Shown piece after piece: positions 35,337 to 46,375 of a DNA stretch of 64,000 nt (position 1 is the first letter of the stretch; every line of letters begins with the position of its first letter). Made by a program: the position numbers and the translations under genes. Below the pieces are notes generated by a model. The model ran no database searches. It was not told the DNA's origin and saw only the letters and a program-made list of their open reading frames with translations. Location: NCBI GenBank assembly GCA_951802425.1, contig OX637802.1:124001-188000 (forward strand), in the 5' to 3' direction. This DNA is from Clavaria fumosa. Lineage: Eukaryota > Basidiomycota > Agaricomycetes > Agaricales > Clavariaceae.

Positions 35337-36004
35337 CCTACCATGACCCCAGCACGACCTATTGTGACCCCTGCGCGACCTACTGTGACCCTACCACAAC
35401 CTGCCATGACTGTTTCGCAACCTCTTGCAACCCCTCTGCTGTGTACTCCGGATGTGGTCGGTCTTGGTCTTGGTGGTGTTGCTGGTGCCTCCTCTTCTTT
35501 GGTGCTTTTGAGGGCAGTGTTTGGGGGTGTGTCTCCTGCATCTGTGCCAGTGCAGGAGGAGGAGGATGAAAGTGAGGAGGAGCAGGAGGAGCAGGAGATT
35601 TTGGATGTGTTGGCTTTGGAGGGGGAGGATCACGATGTGGGGGAGGATGAGCACACAATACTGGTGGCCTGTATGAGGGTCGTGCCCCAACAGGTGGCGG
35701 TGCACCACTCCCCATTGGCAATCCTGCACCTGGTCACATGTGACTCGCTGTCGTGGTCATCTGGCTGTGTGTGTGTGGTTACTGGTGCTGGTGCTGGTGG
35801 GAGCGGGGATGGTCCCTGTGCATTGGGGCACGTGGAGGAGTGGAATTTGTGGGACTGGTTTGGGCGGCAGCCTTACCATCCTGAGGGGTGGCGCAGGGTG
35901 CTGCTGGGCCTGGCAGTCATCAGGGGCGTGGGGTGAAGTACTTGGACTTCTTCCTCTCCCACTCCGACAATGCCAAGCTAGCTGGTCGGGATGCCCAGCC
36001 TTAA
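35337..36004 (+). pseudogene. F' tail: repeat-coded stretch and pol 3' end
   Basis: A frame at 35343-35936 continues the T-P-A-R-P repeats, then has an acidic stretch (VQEEEDESEEEQEEQE at about 35555). The last bases (35925-36004) encode DFFLSHSDNAKLAG, matching the end of pol in F3. PPT TTAAGAGGGGGGTGA follows. It is a patchwork after deletion of RT and integrase. Confidence 0.55.
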
Positions 36005-36015
36005 GAGGGGGGTGA

Positions 36016-36305
36016 TGTTAGGATCGCTTACATAAGCATCCAAAAAGAGCAGTTGTGGAGAAACTGGGGAGGGTTGTTGGAAGGTCACATGACCTGTGGC
36101 TGTGTCCAAGATTATGTAATCAGAAGGTCACATGACCTGGGCCTGGGCGCATCACGTGATCCGAGGGTCCGAGCATGGGAAAGTCGGCAAGTGCCGGGGT
36201 TCCCACTATATATACTATGTCGTTTCCACTTTTGTACTCTTTTCCCCTTATCTTAGTATTGTTGTCATGACCTTACACTTAAGTTGTGTGAGACCTAGTC
36301 TGATA
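36016..36305 (+). repeat. F' 3' LTR (290 bp)
   Basis: TGTTAGGATCGCTTACATAAG...GTCTGATA, preceded by a polypurine tract. The same 290-291 bp unit occurs at 37958-38247, 50252-50542 and 52729-53019, so the borders are mutually supported. It contains TATATATACTATGTC, a likely promoter. Confidence 0.75.
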
Positions 36306-37415
36306 CCTTGCCTGTGCTGAGAGCCTCCAAGTGCACCTGGATGGCCAGCTCTCGTGGCACACATTTCCCCACTTCTGGCTGCACCATGTGTGGGCGCTCT
36401 GCCAGTCTCACTTCCTCCTTCACCTCAGCCCCAATTCGGGTATGTCTCTGCTGCAAGATAGTATATCGGGGTATGCTTGCAGCAGGCACAGGGATGGAAT
36501 GGGGGCTGGCACACTTCTTCTCCTCTACAAGAGCCCTTCTCTCTTTCTCATATGGCTCTAGGTAGGCTCAGAGCTGCACAATCTCCTTTTCATATTTCTC
36601 CACCATTTGGGGGGCACATGGTACTGCACGGGTTTGGACCCTTGGGACCTGCAGACGCATATCAGGCAGGGGGCAGAAATGGACAGCATGGCCAGTCTGG
36701 TGGCATTGGAAACAACATCTCTCATCAGCAGGGGCACATCCACGGCCCATGGCCACATCCAGAGGTTGCGGTACGGTCACGGCAGGTTGCGGTAGGGTCG
36801 TGGTAGGTCGTGCAGGGGTTGCGGTGTCCATTCTGCGAGTATCCCATCCAGTCGCCTTTGCTGGGCATCAAGCCTCTCAGCCAGCAGCTTCCATTCTCCA
36901 TATGTCTCTGGCATCAGGGAGACACCATAGATTCTCTCCACCAACCTCCTACTCAGGTTCAACTCCAACCAATGGACTAGGATTCCTGAGTCCTTCTCTG
37001 CACTCAACTTCGCCTGTCAGAACAGCATCTCGAATTTCGCGAAGAACTCCGGTGCTGTCATGGCACCCTGTTTCAGCCCTGCAATATCGGCAAGGGCAGT
37101 TGCACGGTCATTCGGGTCATCGAATGCATGCTTCATCTCCTCCACAAACTCTGCCCAGGTTCCGGCCTCACCACTACCCAGGATCTCTTCTGCTTTCATA
37201 TTTGCCCATTCAGCAGTGAATCCTTCTCCAGCAATTTTGCTCAGAGCAAAGAGGACCTTCACCAGGTCCACAGCATAGACAGTCAGGTTCACCATAAACA
37301 GGAGGTGTAGGGATCGGAGGAACGTACAGAAGTTCCTTTTCTGCCCATCAAAGGGGGCAACAGCTAGGTCCAGCATTCTATAGCACTGTAAAATAAAATT
37401 CCGGGCCTTTGGCAC
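36306..37415 (-). pseudogene. gag: F gag with intact zinc knuckle
   Basis: Minus strand. 37415-37017 (MLDLAVAPFDGQKRN, VDLVKVLFALSKIAGEGF, DIAGLKQGAMTAPEF) gives the capsid. 37007-36777 continues (YGVSLMPETYGEWK). 36831-36568 has a complete CCHC knuckle CFQCHQTGHAVHFC. 36550-36306 is a further basic/acidic tail (AEVKEEVRLAERPHMVQPEV). Stops between blocks make it non-functional, but it is less decayed than F3. Confidence 0.75.
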
Positions 37416-37957
37416 TCAGGATTTCTTCGATCTCTTAACAGTCCTGTCCTCTCAGGCTGCTCTTCTAGTACTTATGTACCTATAGAACTCTTATTCTAAC
37501 TCTTATTCTATGAAACTTTTGTTAATGTGGGGCCTGAATGGTGTCCCAGGTGGTCACTCCACAACTCCTAGTGAGTTGCCCGTGTGCCCTTCTGACAATG
37601 GTCACAGAGCAAGGGCCCTGTCCACTGGACCAGGAAACTACAGAAAAACTATGTATAGGGCCTTTCCATGCCCTGTACACTACATGATTCACTGGTATGT
37701 AGCTGTAAAGCAAAGTTCCGGGCCTTTGGCACTCAGTATCTCTTGGGGAGGGTCACAGTAGACTTCCTCCGGGTCTGATCATGTGTATCTACACACAGTA
37801 AAAATTTTGTGCAGTTCTGTTACACACCACAGGCAGGGTAAAGAAGAAGAGGATGATAGGGGCTGAGCTGTGACAACGTGTCACAGTTTGAAATTAAGGG
37901 TCCAGGCTAGCCGGGTTAGGACACGGGGCTAGGGCGGACAGGCAGATCTTAGTATTA

Positions 37958-38247
37958 TATCAGACTGGGTCTCACACAACTTAAGCATAAGGTCATGACG
38001 ACAATACTAAGATAAGGGGAAAAGAGTACAAAAAAGGAAAAGTGAAAGTACTTATAGCAAACGCTTCGGCACTTGCCGGCGTTCCCACGCTCGGACCCTC
38101 GGATCACATGACATGCCCAGGCCCAGGTCATGTGACCTTCCGATTACATAATCTTGGACACAGTCACAGGTCATGTGACCTTCCAACAACCCTTCCCAGT
38201 TTCTCCACAACTGCTCTTTTTGGATGCTTATGTAAGCGATCCTAACA
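37958..38247 (-). repeat. F 5' LTR (290 bp)
   Basis: Reverse-complement partner of the F' LTR. On the minus strand it begins TGTTAGGATCGCTTACATAA at 38247. Downstream on the minus strand (37957 to about 37745) lies leader sequence shared with F3. Confidence 0.75.
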
Positions 38248-38575
38248 GTTGCCGACAACAGTGAGATGTGAAGGAAATGCTGGTTTTAATGAAATTGGAT
38301 TGAGCTTTTCATCGACAAGCTCAAGACCTTTGTGAATGTAGAAACCCTGTCTGATTTTAGAACAGCTGGGCAGAGAAAATGAATGTAAAGGACGCACGTA
38401 ATAGGGCTGTAGCGTGGGCCCTTTGAATGCCTGCGAGTGGCAGTAAAGGCAATGGAACTTAAGTTGTTCATAGCTTTCAATTGTCGGCGGAATTGCGATG
38501 CACTTGTTGCAGAGTGCTCGCGAGCAGCGGTCACAAATGACGAGATGACCGCCATTCAGTGTAAGGGTCCACCCT
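38248..38575 (-). pseudogene. PHD-like zinc-finger gene fragment
   Basis: Minus strand, frame from about 38554: GGHLVICDRCSRALCNKC, then about 20 residues later FHCLYCH. This is the second half of a PHD-type finger (GG-x-L-hydrophobic-C-D-x-C-x4-C-x2-C). The first Cys pair would lie in a missing upstream exon. The frame runs to the F LTR at 38247, where the fragment is cut. PHD fingers bind histone tails. The parent protein is not identifiable. Confidence 0.55.
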
Positions 38576-39495
38576 AGGGGTGAAGGGACTTTCCCTGGAT
38601 GCTTAGCTAATCAGCCACACTTATCCCACTACTGTCACTACGACTGCATAACTACTGCTATAAACAGGGTTCTAACGCACTTGTGATGCGGGATATTCGG
38701 TCTCACTTAACCAACATCTTACATTCAGACACATGTAACAATACTATGGTTGGTTAGCACAGTTGCTTGGCAGGTAAGCAGTGAATACATACCTGCTCAC
38801 CCCCACTTTCATGACTGTGCAAAATCTGGGGAGGCAAGAGGTGATCCAACGCCAGGGTTTACCTGTAGAGCGTGTCCACCTGTACTCTTCTTTGGTGTCT
38901 GTTTAGTTCAGGCCATTGTGAGGGTCAGAGAGGTGTTATCAATAGATCAATCAATGAGTGGCCATGCCTTTCCCACATGTTCAGGGATGATTGTATTTTT
39001 AGAACTACAAATAAATCACATTGGTTGAAGTTCAGCTATTCGAAAAGAACGTCCTGGCCGACAATGGCCAAAGTGGTATCAGCATCAAAAAGAGCAGGGC
39101 CCATAGTTGATGTTTACTAATAAATCGTATGGGCCAAAGGTAAGGCAATTGATAAAAACGACCTGGCCGATATTTACCTCAACAAAGAAAGTGGTCTGGC
39201 TGAAGTGGCATCAGAGTCGAAAAGAGCACGTCGGCCCATGACTAAGGTTAGGGTTAGGTCTGACAAATGATCAATATTTTACCTAACTAAGTAAATGGTT
39301 ACTTGTAAATAATAATAAAATGATGAAGTCCAAGCAAAAAAGTTGAGTAGCAAAAAATTAAGTAGATTTGAGAAAATATGTAGGGCACGAAGTTGGAGGC
39401 TGAGTGGCCAAGTCAACCTCCAACACGCCCGAGTGCCTGATGAAAATGCTCCAGAGCGAAGGGGAAGTGCCAGCAGGCAAATCCCACTCCACTAG
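38576..39495. other. Intergenic, AT-richer
   Basis: No gene. The stretch 39040-39240 holds two diverged copies of a ~130-bp segment containing AAGTGGTATCAGCATC / AAGTGGCATCAGAGTC. Nothing else recognisable. Confidence 0.4.
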
Positions 39496-39499
39496 AGCA

Positions 39500-39980
39500 C
39501 ACTAGATATGAAAGTTGTAGCTAGGGAGGAGGAGGATGACCACCGCATGACGGCAGCCCCTCCTCCCATGGCCCATATGGCCACCTCCAATCGCTCAAAT
39601 GGCGATCTAAACAAAGCAACAGGGTGAGAGGATGACCACCACATAATGGCGGCCCCTCCTCCCATGGCCCATATGGCCACCCATGTCACAGTGCAGAGAA
39701 GAAAAAACTCACCAGTGCAGGGAGGCGGGAGGATGACCACCGTATAGTGGCCATATAGCCACCCCATGTCACAGTGCAGAAAAGAAAAACTCACCAGTGC
39801 AGGGAGGCGGGAGGATGACTGCCGCATAGTGGTGGCTCCTCCTCCCATGGCCCATATGGCCACCCCCATCAATAACTCAAATGGCCGGCTAAAGAAAGGA
39901 AGAGGGTGGGAGGATGACTGCCGCATAATGGCAGCCCCTCCTCTCATGGCCCATATAGCCACCCTCTTCCATGACGCATT
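39500..39980. repeat. Minisatellite, ~4-5 diverged units of ~100 bp
   Basis: Repeats of GGAGGATGACCACCGCATGA...CCCATGGCCCATATGGCCACC at about 39526, 39630, 39728, 39808 and 39908. The minus frame translates it as AIWAMGGGAAIMRQSS-type units. It is a satellite, not a gene. Confidence 0.75.
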
Positions 39981-40075
39981 CTGCAGGGGAGGGAACGCAT
40001 AAATAAATGTATTATGAGAATGGGCTGGGCACTTACCTTAGCAGGCATTGGAGTCGATGTGACCCCAACACCTGA

Positions 40076-40145
40076 TGACAATGAAGGGAAACATCCAGGC
40101 AATATACTGCAGATATATTGCCTGGATGTTTCCCTTAGTTGTCAT
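40076..40145. repeat. Near-perfect hairpin, 30-bp stem
   Basis: TGACAATGAAGGGAAACATC... pairs with ...GATGTTTCCCTTAGTTGTCA; the central 22 bp (GGGAAACATCCAGGCAATAT plus flanks) is a perfect inverted repeat around a ~10-nt loop. It could be a tiny MITE remnant or a small-RNA hairpin. Confidence 0.75.
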
Positions 40146-41026
40146 GACCGGCTTGAGGGGAGGGGGCAGAGGGGAGGGAGTGACGAGGTTGAGATGGTGG
40201 TAGTTGAAGGGAAAGAGCAAGTGCGTGACATGTCGTAAAATGAACCAACCGTGTTTGTAACTGTTAGTCTGGTTGTTTATGGTCATGTGACTGCATCTTT
40301 TTTGTTTTTGTTTTTAATCAGCATTTATATACCGCAACATGTGTTGAAGTGAGAGTATGCTCGCGACTGCAGTAGTTAGCAAAGGACTGTATCAAGCAGC
40401 GTTTGGACAGAGCTCTGCAAACATGTAAGGAATGACTATGCTACGTGGTGCGACTACGGTGAACCAGATTACGTAATATCTAATGCTACGACGACTAAGG
40501 TCTCTGTACCTCCAACAACATGTAGCTACAACAAAGATATGGTTGTACATGTATGTGAATTTGTAGTGTTGGTATAGTTGTGTAGGGAAGTGTATGTGGA
40601 ATTTTCTGTAGGGCTCTTCCTTTAGTCTAAGTCCTCAATAATAGATGCTTACATAATCAGATGTTATATGGTGACAAAGTATATACCAATCCCACAAGCC
40701 TCCAATCTCTAATGAGTGTAATGTATGTAATGTATGTATCATTACTGTCTCGAGCGAGTAGTATGGTTAGTATTTGCCATCTGCTGCACTGCTTTTGCAG
40801 TCATCTTCCGGGCCCTTGGGAGTGGCTTTCTGGGGACAAGGACGACGTCCTCAGTCATTTGAGTGCTGAAACCAAACTCATAATCAGAGCTGTTCGATTG
40901 CCATGTCAAATAGACTTACCTTGGCCCTGCTATGGGAGGCTCACCCTCCACCTGCAAGATCCTCACCCTGCGAGGCTTTTTCCTGGTCGAGTATATGATC
41001 AGTGCCCATTGAACATAATTGGTGAC
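40146..41026. other. Intergenic
   Basis: No supported gene. A plus-strand ORF at 40661-41080 overlaps the 3' end of the minus-strand gene and has no domain. Confidence 0.4.
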
Positions 41027-43340
41027 TTACAGTGGTTTCAGGGGTGCATCTCCTGGCTTCCTCTTCCGGACACGCTCTAGAGGTGGGCGACCAATGAGTG
41101 AGTCTTGATGGATAGCAACCATAAGTGCTGAATCAAGGAGCCACTGAGGGACTCCAGGTGGCGGAGTTCCCGGCTCAATCTCCTGCTGGCGGGCAATGTC
41201 ACGGAGCCCCAGTCCGATTCCCAATACAATCAAAGGTGCAGCAGCGGTGTTGACAAGCTCTGCATGTAGCAGAACTTTGGCCTTCTCGAAACCTGCAGAT
41301 GTGTGGAATGTCTGGGGCAAGTAGCCGCCAGCAAAGGTCCAAGAAGACCACTCAGGGAGAGCCTGAGTGGTCTTCGCAAGAAAGTCGGCCTCACCCTGAA
41401 AGGCTATATTAACACATAGAAATTGGAAAGCATATGTACTTACATTTGTATTGTCCACAAACTTAACCATTTCCTGGAAACAGGGATCCTGTGACAATTG
41501 GCGCAAGTACGCAATCCAAGTCTCCTTGCTGTGGGGCACAGCAGTAGGGCTGGCTGGATGCACAGAAGCAAGAGTGGTAGGACAGGGCACTAGAGCATTG
41601 TCGTCGGTGATGGCCAATGTGCTTTCATCAGGTGATGTCAGGCCTTCAGCCAAGATGTTAGCAATAGATTCGGCCAAGTCGTCAACTGCCGCATCTGCCA
41701 GGGCATCCTCATCAGCTGTTCTCGTTGGCAAATCAGGACGTGATTTGGCCAAAGGCTTGACATCACGGCCCTTGTCATCGTTGTCATTGTCGTTGTTGTC
41801 ATTGTTGTCATTGTTGTCATTGTTGTTGTTGTTGTTGTTGTTGTTGTCATTGCCGTTGTTGTCATTGTCATTGTCATTGTCATTGTTGTCCTCATCCTCA
41901 TCAATCTCAACATACTGTTCCTTCTTTTTCCCCTTCACTTGCCTCTTTGACTGGTCCCAGCAATCTCTCTTGTCACAGCCTGTAAAAACCAAGCCCACCA
42001 ACCCATTGTTCTGCCTTTTCACCCATGCATCCCACAGCACAGCGATCTCCTCCAGATGGAGATGGGATGGATCTCGAAGATGCACACCTGTGGGCAAGTG
42101 CCCGACCTCAAAAAACTTGTCTGGATCTCCAGATATATTCCCCCATCGAACGCGTGCACATCTGTTGCCACAGAAGGTTCCTTAAAATGCTGTGAGTGAT
42201 GTGGATGTGCTAATTTATTATGCTTACTATAATTTATCTTGACATAGTTGTGGATCATTGCCTTGCAATCGACAAGGCTGCAATCTCCTCATGCCGGCAG
42301 GATTGCATAGCCATCATCATTGATTTCCAGTTCATCCTCATCGGCAGACTCGTCATCCTCATTTTCAGCATCATCTCCAATAACGGCCTCAGCTTGAAGG
42401 AGGTGTCAGGGTTGTATGAAGAACACAATGAATTGCTGACACGCACGATATTGGTGGACAATATATGTCCCAAAATGCTCCCATGTATCATTGTTCCAAT
42501 TTGGAAATGCTTTGGTGAAGGTCTGTCCCTGACGAGGTTGACACTCAAACCTTCCAGTTCAATTTTAGAATTTTAATGTTAGAGATAAATGTGAATTCAC
42601 TTAGTTCGGACAACGTTGCCATCAATTCCATAGCCTGCCATGACAAATAATTGAATGCCCATCGTTTTCCAAATCTCCTCCATGAATGTTAACACCTTCA
42701 TTGCAAGCTTCTTGTGGTTCCTCAAGTTTCAAGTTAGTAATGTAGTTTAATGTGTTAGTAAGCCACTGACCATTTCTGCTGCTCTGGGGGCGCACCATCT
42801 GAATTCCATTTGCATGCCAATTCCTCTGCTGCCTTGAGCTCATTTGCCGTTAGCGCATTGACAACCTCTGAGAGTGCCACTGGGTACAGGCCCATGAACC
42901 GTTTACTGCCAGTCTTGGATGCCTCAAGAATTGCCATGACACGGTCATGATAAAGGACATTTACGGTGTCTCGGGGTTTGTACGTCTTGCAGTACTTGTT
43001 TTTGCCAGGTGGAGTGGTATTTTCGGACACCGAGTCTTCGTTGTTTGATTCATCAGGCTGAGCAGCGTGTTTTTGAGGTTTTGCGAAGTTACAGAACCAA
43101 TACGCGACTTTCTAAGAGTTTTGGGGTAGCTCAAGGGTGCACAAGTGATAAGTAGCAACTCACCTTGTGCAAATCTGCAGGACGTGGTCTAGTTGTCTTG
43201 GATACATCATGGGCATCGACAAGCTCCCTTGCAGCAACTGCAATAATCCCTAGTTTTGCAACATTGCCATGGGCATCCTTGTAGGCTATGCTATGCCGCT
43301 GAAGGATCTTGACTTGAGATGGCATGAATTGCATTGTGTG
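41027..43340 (-). CDS. Multi-exon hypothetical protein of an Agaricomycete repeated family
   Basis: Minus strand. Exon 1 about 43337-43164 (QVKILQRHSIAYKDAHGNVA), exon 2 43111-42771 (ALSEVVNALTANELKAAEEL, KWNSDGAPPE), exon 3 42720-42601 (KVLTFMEEIWKTMGIQLFVM), exon 4 from 42550 (NWNNDTWEHFGTYIVHQYRA), last exons from about 42180 to 41027, with an in-frame 48-bp intron 41443-41396. The order (WN-x-x-G-PP-E, then a module on cargo-like hydrophobic sequence, then VRWGNISGDPDKFF) resembles large Agaricomycete hypothetical proteins of unknown function. A poly-Asp/Asn run is coded by a (TTGTCA)n-type microsatellite (about 41775-41890). TGA at 42408-42406 in exon 4 may mark an unmodelled intron or inactivation. 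Confidence 0.55.
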
Positions 43341-43494
43341 TGAGTGGCAGAGTGACAAGAGAAGTGTAAGAGCTGACTTAAGGGCCAAGAACTCAGGCAA
43401 GTCAAAAATGATTTGAAGTCACATGATGTTGAACTTTTTGCCATGGCCCGATCGAGATTGTAAGGCCGCGTTGACAGCAGTGACAGCACCATGT

Positions 43495-43685
43495 CAGCGA
43501 CAGTACTGATGGCGGTGGCGGCAGCAGCAGCAGCAGCGGCTGTGGTGGCAGCAGCGGCGGCGGCAGTAGCAGCAGTGGCAGCGATGACAGTGACGGTAGC
43601 AGCGGGGGTGGCGGCAGCGGTTACAGCAGCAGTGATGGTGGCGGCAGTTACAGCAGCAGCGGCGGCAGCGGTGGTGGCGCACTCA
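43495..43685. repeat. (GCA/GCG)n triplet microsatellite
   Basis: Runs of GCAGCAGCAGCAGCGGC and GGTGGCGGCAG-like triplets. In one frame it encodes Ala/Val only. Simple repeat. Confidence 0.85.
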
Positions 43686-43787
43686 ATTAGAATATCACAT
43701 GACTTTGTTGATCATAGATAAACAAATACAAATATTTATTTCGTTGCAATTGTGCAGTTGAGCATAGTTTGGATGTAGTTGAGCATA

Positions 43788-44189
43788 CTGTATCATTTCG
43801 ACCACATGTTCATGCCACACTTACATAAGCAGGTGGTCACACATCCACTCGGAGTTCAGCGCTCAACATGATGTGTGACCAAAGTTGAAACAAGTTCAAG
43901 CTTTGCCTGAAGTGTTGTTGTGCTTGCAGAGGATGTGGCAGAGGAGGTAGAGGAGGCTCAGCAGTTGAGTATTGCAGCAATTGTTAAACAACTTGAAGAG
44001 ATACAAGAAGGGGGGAGAGGGCAAAGGCATAAATTGAAATGCAGTAGGTACAACAACAACTTTGAGGCTCATTGAAATTAGTCACACCTCCAAGTTCATC
44101 TATGAAAATATGGTGTGACAGTCACACATTTTGCATTCAGTTCAGAGGTCCACGTGACATGTGATGAACATGTGGTCAAAATGGTACAG
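43788..44189. mobile_element. MITE, 402 bp, TA-flanked (mariner-type ends possible)
   Basis: The left end CTGTATCATTTCGACCACAT and the reverse-complemented right end CTGTACCATTTTGACCACAT match, and the match extends through GTTCAT (26 bp, two C/T differences). Both sides carry TA (43786-43787, 44190-44191). No ORF. An internal GGTCACACATC/GATGTGTGACC inverted repeat lies near the left end. A TA duplication fits Tc1/mariner, but because TA also pairs as part of the inverted repeat this is not proof. Confidence 0.65.
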
Positions 44190-44348
44190 TAGTTCGGATG
44201 TAGGACCTAACACTACCTACATGTTTCTATGTAGGACTCAGTAGCTTTATCCTAGACCTACATAGTGCTGCAGCAAGTCACATTCCCCTACAAAGGAATC
44301 ATGCTGTGCTACACAGTTCTACACATATAAGGAAGTTGTCTATGGCTT

Positions 44349-44840
44349 CTATGGCTCTATAGGTGTCTGCACAGCACTGCCAAAACACATATAGCACAAT
44401 TGCACTTTGCTGATGAAGTTTGCGATTCGTGGGCAGTCACAGTGTGTAATTTCATCTCCAAGGATCACATCAGGGACCCGAGGGGCGTGGATGAGGTTCA
44501 TTTCGAGCGTGCTCAGGCTTGTTCCCTTCAGAGCATCCAGCAAGAACGATGTTGCAGGTTAGATCATATTTTGAGACAGAGGGAAAATATCGACAACCTG
44601 CAACAAAAGAGACATTACAGTAATCCTACATTACAGTAATCCTAATTCCACTGGGCACAAAAGAGTTCTGACCCGCTCAACGTCCACAAGAGGTCCAGAC
44701 TCGTCGTTCACGAGTTGCGTGGCGAACTCTGCCCCTTTCTCCGGGTTCACGCGCATAATATGTTGCAGCAAGGACACGTAATTTGGCTGATACCCGATCT
44801 TCTTAGAATACAGGACGATTTTTTCTGCTTGCCATGACAT
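44349..44840 (-). pseudogene. Clathrin heavy chain gene fragment
   Basis: Minus strand. 44834-44660 reads EKIVLYSKKIGYQPNYVSLL, then HIMRVNPEKGAEFATQLVND, typical of the clathrin heavy chain repeat region. After a short intron (44650-44600, acceptor TTGCAG) comes VVDIFPLSQNMI, an in-frame TAA where CAA (Gln) is usual, PATSFLLDALKG, a frame-breaking deletion, then EMNLIHAPRV and PRIAN. Clathrin heavy chain forms endocytic coats. This ~150-residue piece of a ~1680-residue protein has lost everything else and is a pseudogene. Confidence 0.85.
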
Positions 44841-45080
44841 TGACCATGTTCAAGTTTAGTATCTTGCCCCGTGCGTCGACTTCAATCTGCTTTGACAAGT
44901 TTCCGAGCGGTGACCTGCAAGAAATGTTCAACGACATGTACAACTTGAATGTGTTTGCAGTCACTGACCTTGATGGGGAGGTTGCATTTTCTGCAGCATT
45001 GCAAAATGCCCGAGGTTAGGGGTCATGAAGTTGGGCCCCCTCCCTCTCCCTCTCCCTCTCCCTCACACCCTCTCGACGCC
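44841..45080. other. Spacer with CCCTCT microsatellite
   Basis: A (CCCTCT)n run at about 45031-45062 sits just upstream of the ankyrin gene start and may be its pyrimidine-rich promoter. The small ORF at 44834-45019 has no recognisable domain. Confidence 0.4.
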
Positions 45081-45520
45081 ATGCCGTCCCCGGAGCTGAC
45101 GCTGCGCTGCGCCGGGCCCAGGCGACCCCGCGCTCAGCCACCCGTTCCTCATTGAGATCGGGAAGGACCGCCGCAGCTCGTATGTGGCCCAGAACGACGT
45201 CGGCGCGGCGGCGCTGCACCTCGCGATCCGCTGTGCTTCCGGTGCGTCTGTGCCCCCCCTTTCTCTCACTCTCATCCCCCCCTCCCACCTCCCCGGGCCA
45301 AAAGCTCATCGGTCGCGCTCATCAGGCGAGACGGTCGCGCTGCTCCTTTCGCACCGCGCGATATCGCCCAACGGCGTGCACCCGCCCGGGTCGGGGACGA
45401 CCGCGCTGCATCTGGCGGCGATGCTCGGCCGCGTGGCTGTGGTCAACATCCTGTTCGAGCAGGCCGACATCGACGACTCGCTCCGCGACAGCAGCGGCAA
45501 GACGTGCAGAGAGGTGACCA
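45081..45520 (+). pseudogene. Ankyrin-repeat gene, 5' fragment
   Basis: ATG at 45081 (MPSPELTLR), then a frame change near 45118. Exon to about 45239 (HPFLIEIGKDRRSSYVAQND, ALHLAIRCAS) ends at donor GTGCGT. The next exon starts after CATCAG at about 45325 (ETVALLLSHRAISPNGVHPP, TTALHLAAMLGRVAVVNILF, IDDSLRDSSGKTCREV). Two ankyrin repeats are clear. From memory, the arrangement is like the N-terminus of fungal oxysterol-binding-protein-type proteins (inference). The gene ends abruptly near 45520, so only the 5' end is present. Confidence 0.6.
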
Positions 45521-45689
45521 CATTGATCTGTCTGCCAAGGAGTTTATCCTCCCATTTCTGCAGTGATCCAACAATTGCTCAGGCCTCCCAGTCCCAAGTT
45601 TTATAACTAAACTGGGCCAGGCTAAATCTTTTAGACATAAACCCTGCTGCAGACAGATGGAGTGATGGAGCAGTCAATCTGATCTGTGG

Positions 45690-46375
45690 TCCAGCCAGAC
45701 CAGACAGATTGGGCGGAGCGAATCCCAATGGTCAAGTTTGCCATTAACAATAAGCATGTCTATGGGGTTCACCCTATTTGAATCAACTTATGGGTATATG
45801 CCCCAGATGATGGCAGAGTTGCTGGACAACCTCCAGGCTGTGCCCAGAGGAGTAAGGATGTTCGCAGAGAAGGCTGCACTCAACCTTTCAATGGCACATG
45901 ACATGATCATAGAAAGTTGCATCCACCAGATGTTTTATGCTAATCAGCATAGACAGGAAGAGCACCCATTTATAGAGGGAGAATTAGTTTATTGGGCCTT
46001 ACCCAATATGGTCATGTAGACCAGAATCATCCACATATGAGCTGGAGCTCCCCGACTCACTAAAGTCAAGGAGAATCCACCTGACATTCCATGTCAGCTG
46101 GCTACAGCGACATGAGCCAAACAACAACATGTTGTTTCTGCACTGTGAAGTGAAAGTCTTTTATGACTTTGGAATGGATCCAAAGGAGGAATGGCTGGTC
46201 GATGCCATTATTGGCCATAGGTGGGAAGGATGCCACCTAGAATGTGAGGTCCAATGGAACCTTGGGGATACAACTTGGGAGCTGTATATGGGAGTCAAAG
46301 AGCTAGCAGCTCTAGACTACCTTGAATTGCAAGGGGTGGAATCATGGAGGGCACTGCCTCGGCACCCTTGAGCAG
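45690..46375 (+). pseudogene. Element G: integrase C-terminus and chromodomain stub
   Basis: 45738-46019 encodes the post-core integrase region (FTLFESTYGYMPQMMAELL, FAEKAALNLSMAHDMIIES). 46129-46371 encodes a chromodomain-like end (FYDFGMDPKEEWLVDAIIGH, VQWNLGDTTWELY, LDYLELQGV). The rest of the element is absent. Stops separate the parts. Confidence 0.75.

Larger units (their letters stand above)
34327..38247. mobile_element. Element F pair: two Ty3-type copies in inverted, tail-to-tail array
   Basis: Copy F' (plus, 34327-36305) has gag, a pol end and one LTR. Copy F (minus, 38247-36306) has an LTR and gag with zinc knuckle. The two meet at 36305/36306. Both also share an insertion of about 330 bp between LTR and gag (34327-34660 and 37735-37400) that F3 at 50-53 kb lacks, so they probably arose by inverted duplication of one copy followed by deletions. 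Pol is almost entirely missing from both. Confidence 0.7.

Noticed and set aside
39240..39265. Telomere-like GGTTAGGGTTAGG
   Set aside because: Only about two TTAGGG units. Too short to be an interstitial telomere.
39492..39962. 156-codon minus ORF
   Set aside because: Translation of a ~100-bp minisatellite.
41451..42185. Plus ORF with Leu/Ser run
   Set aside because: Antisense of the poly-Asp/Asn microsatellite and coding exon of the minus-strand gene.
43491..43721. Ala/Val-rich ORF
   Set aside because: Simple triplet repeat.
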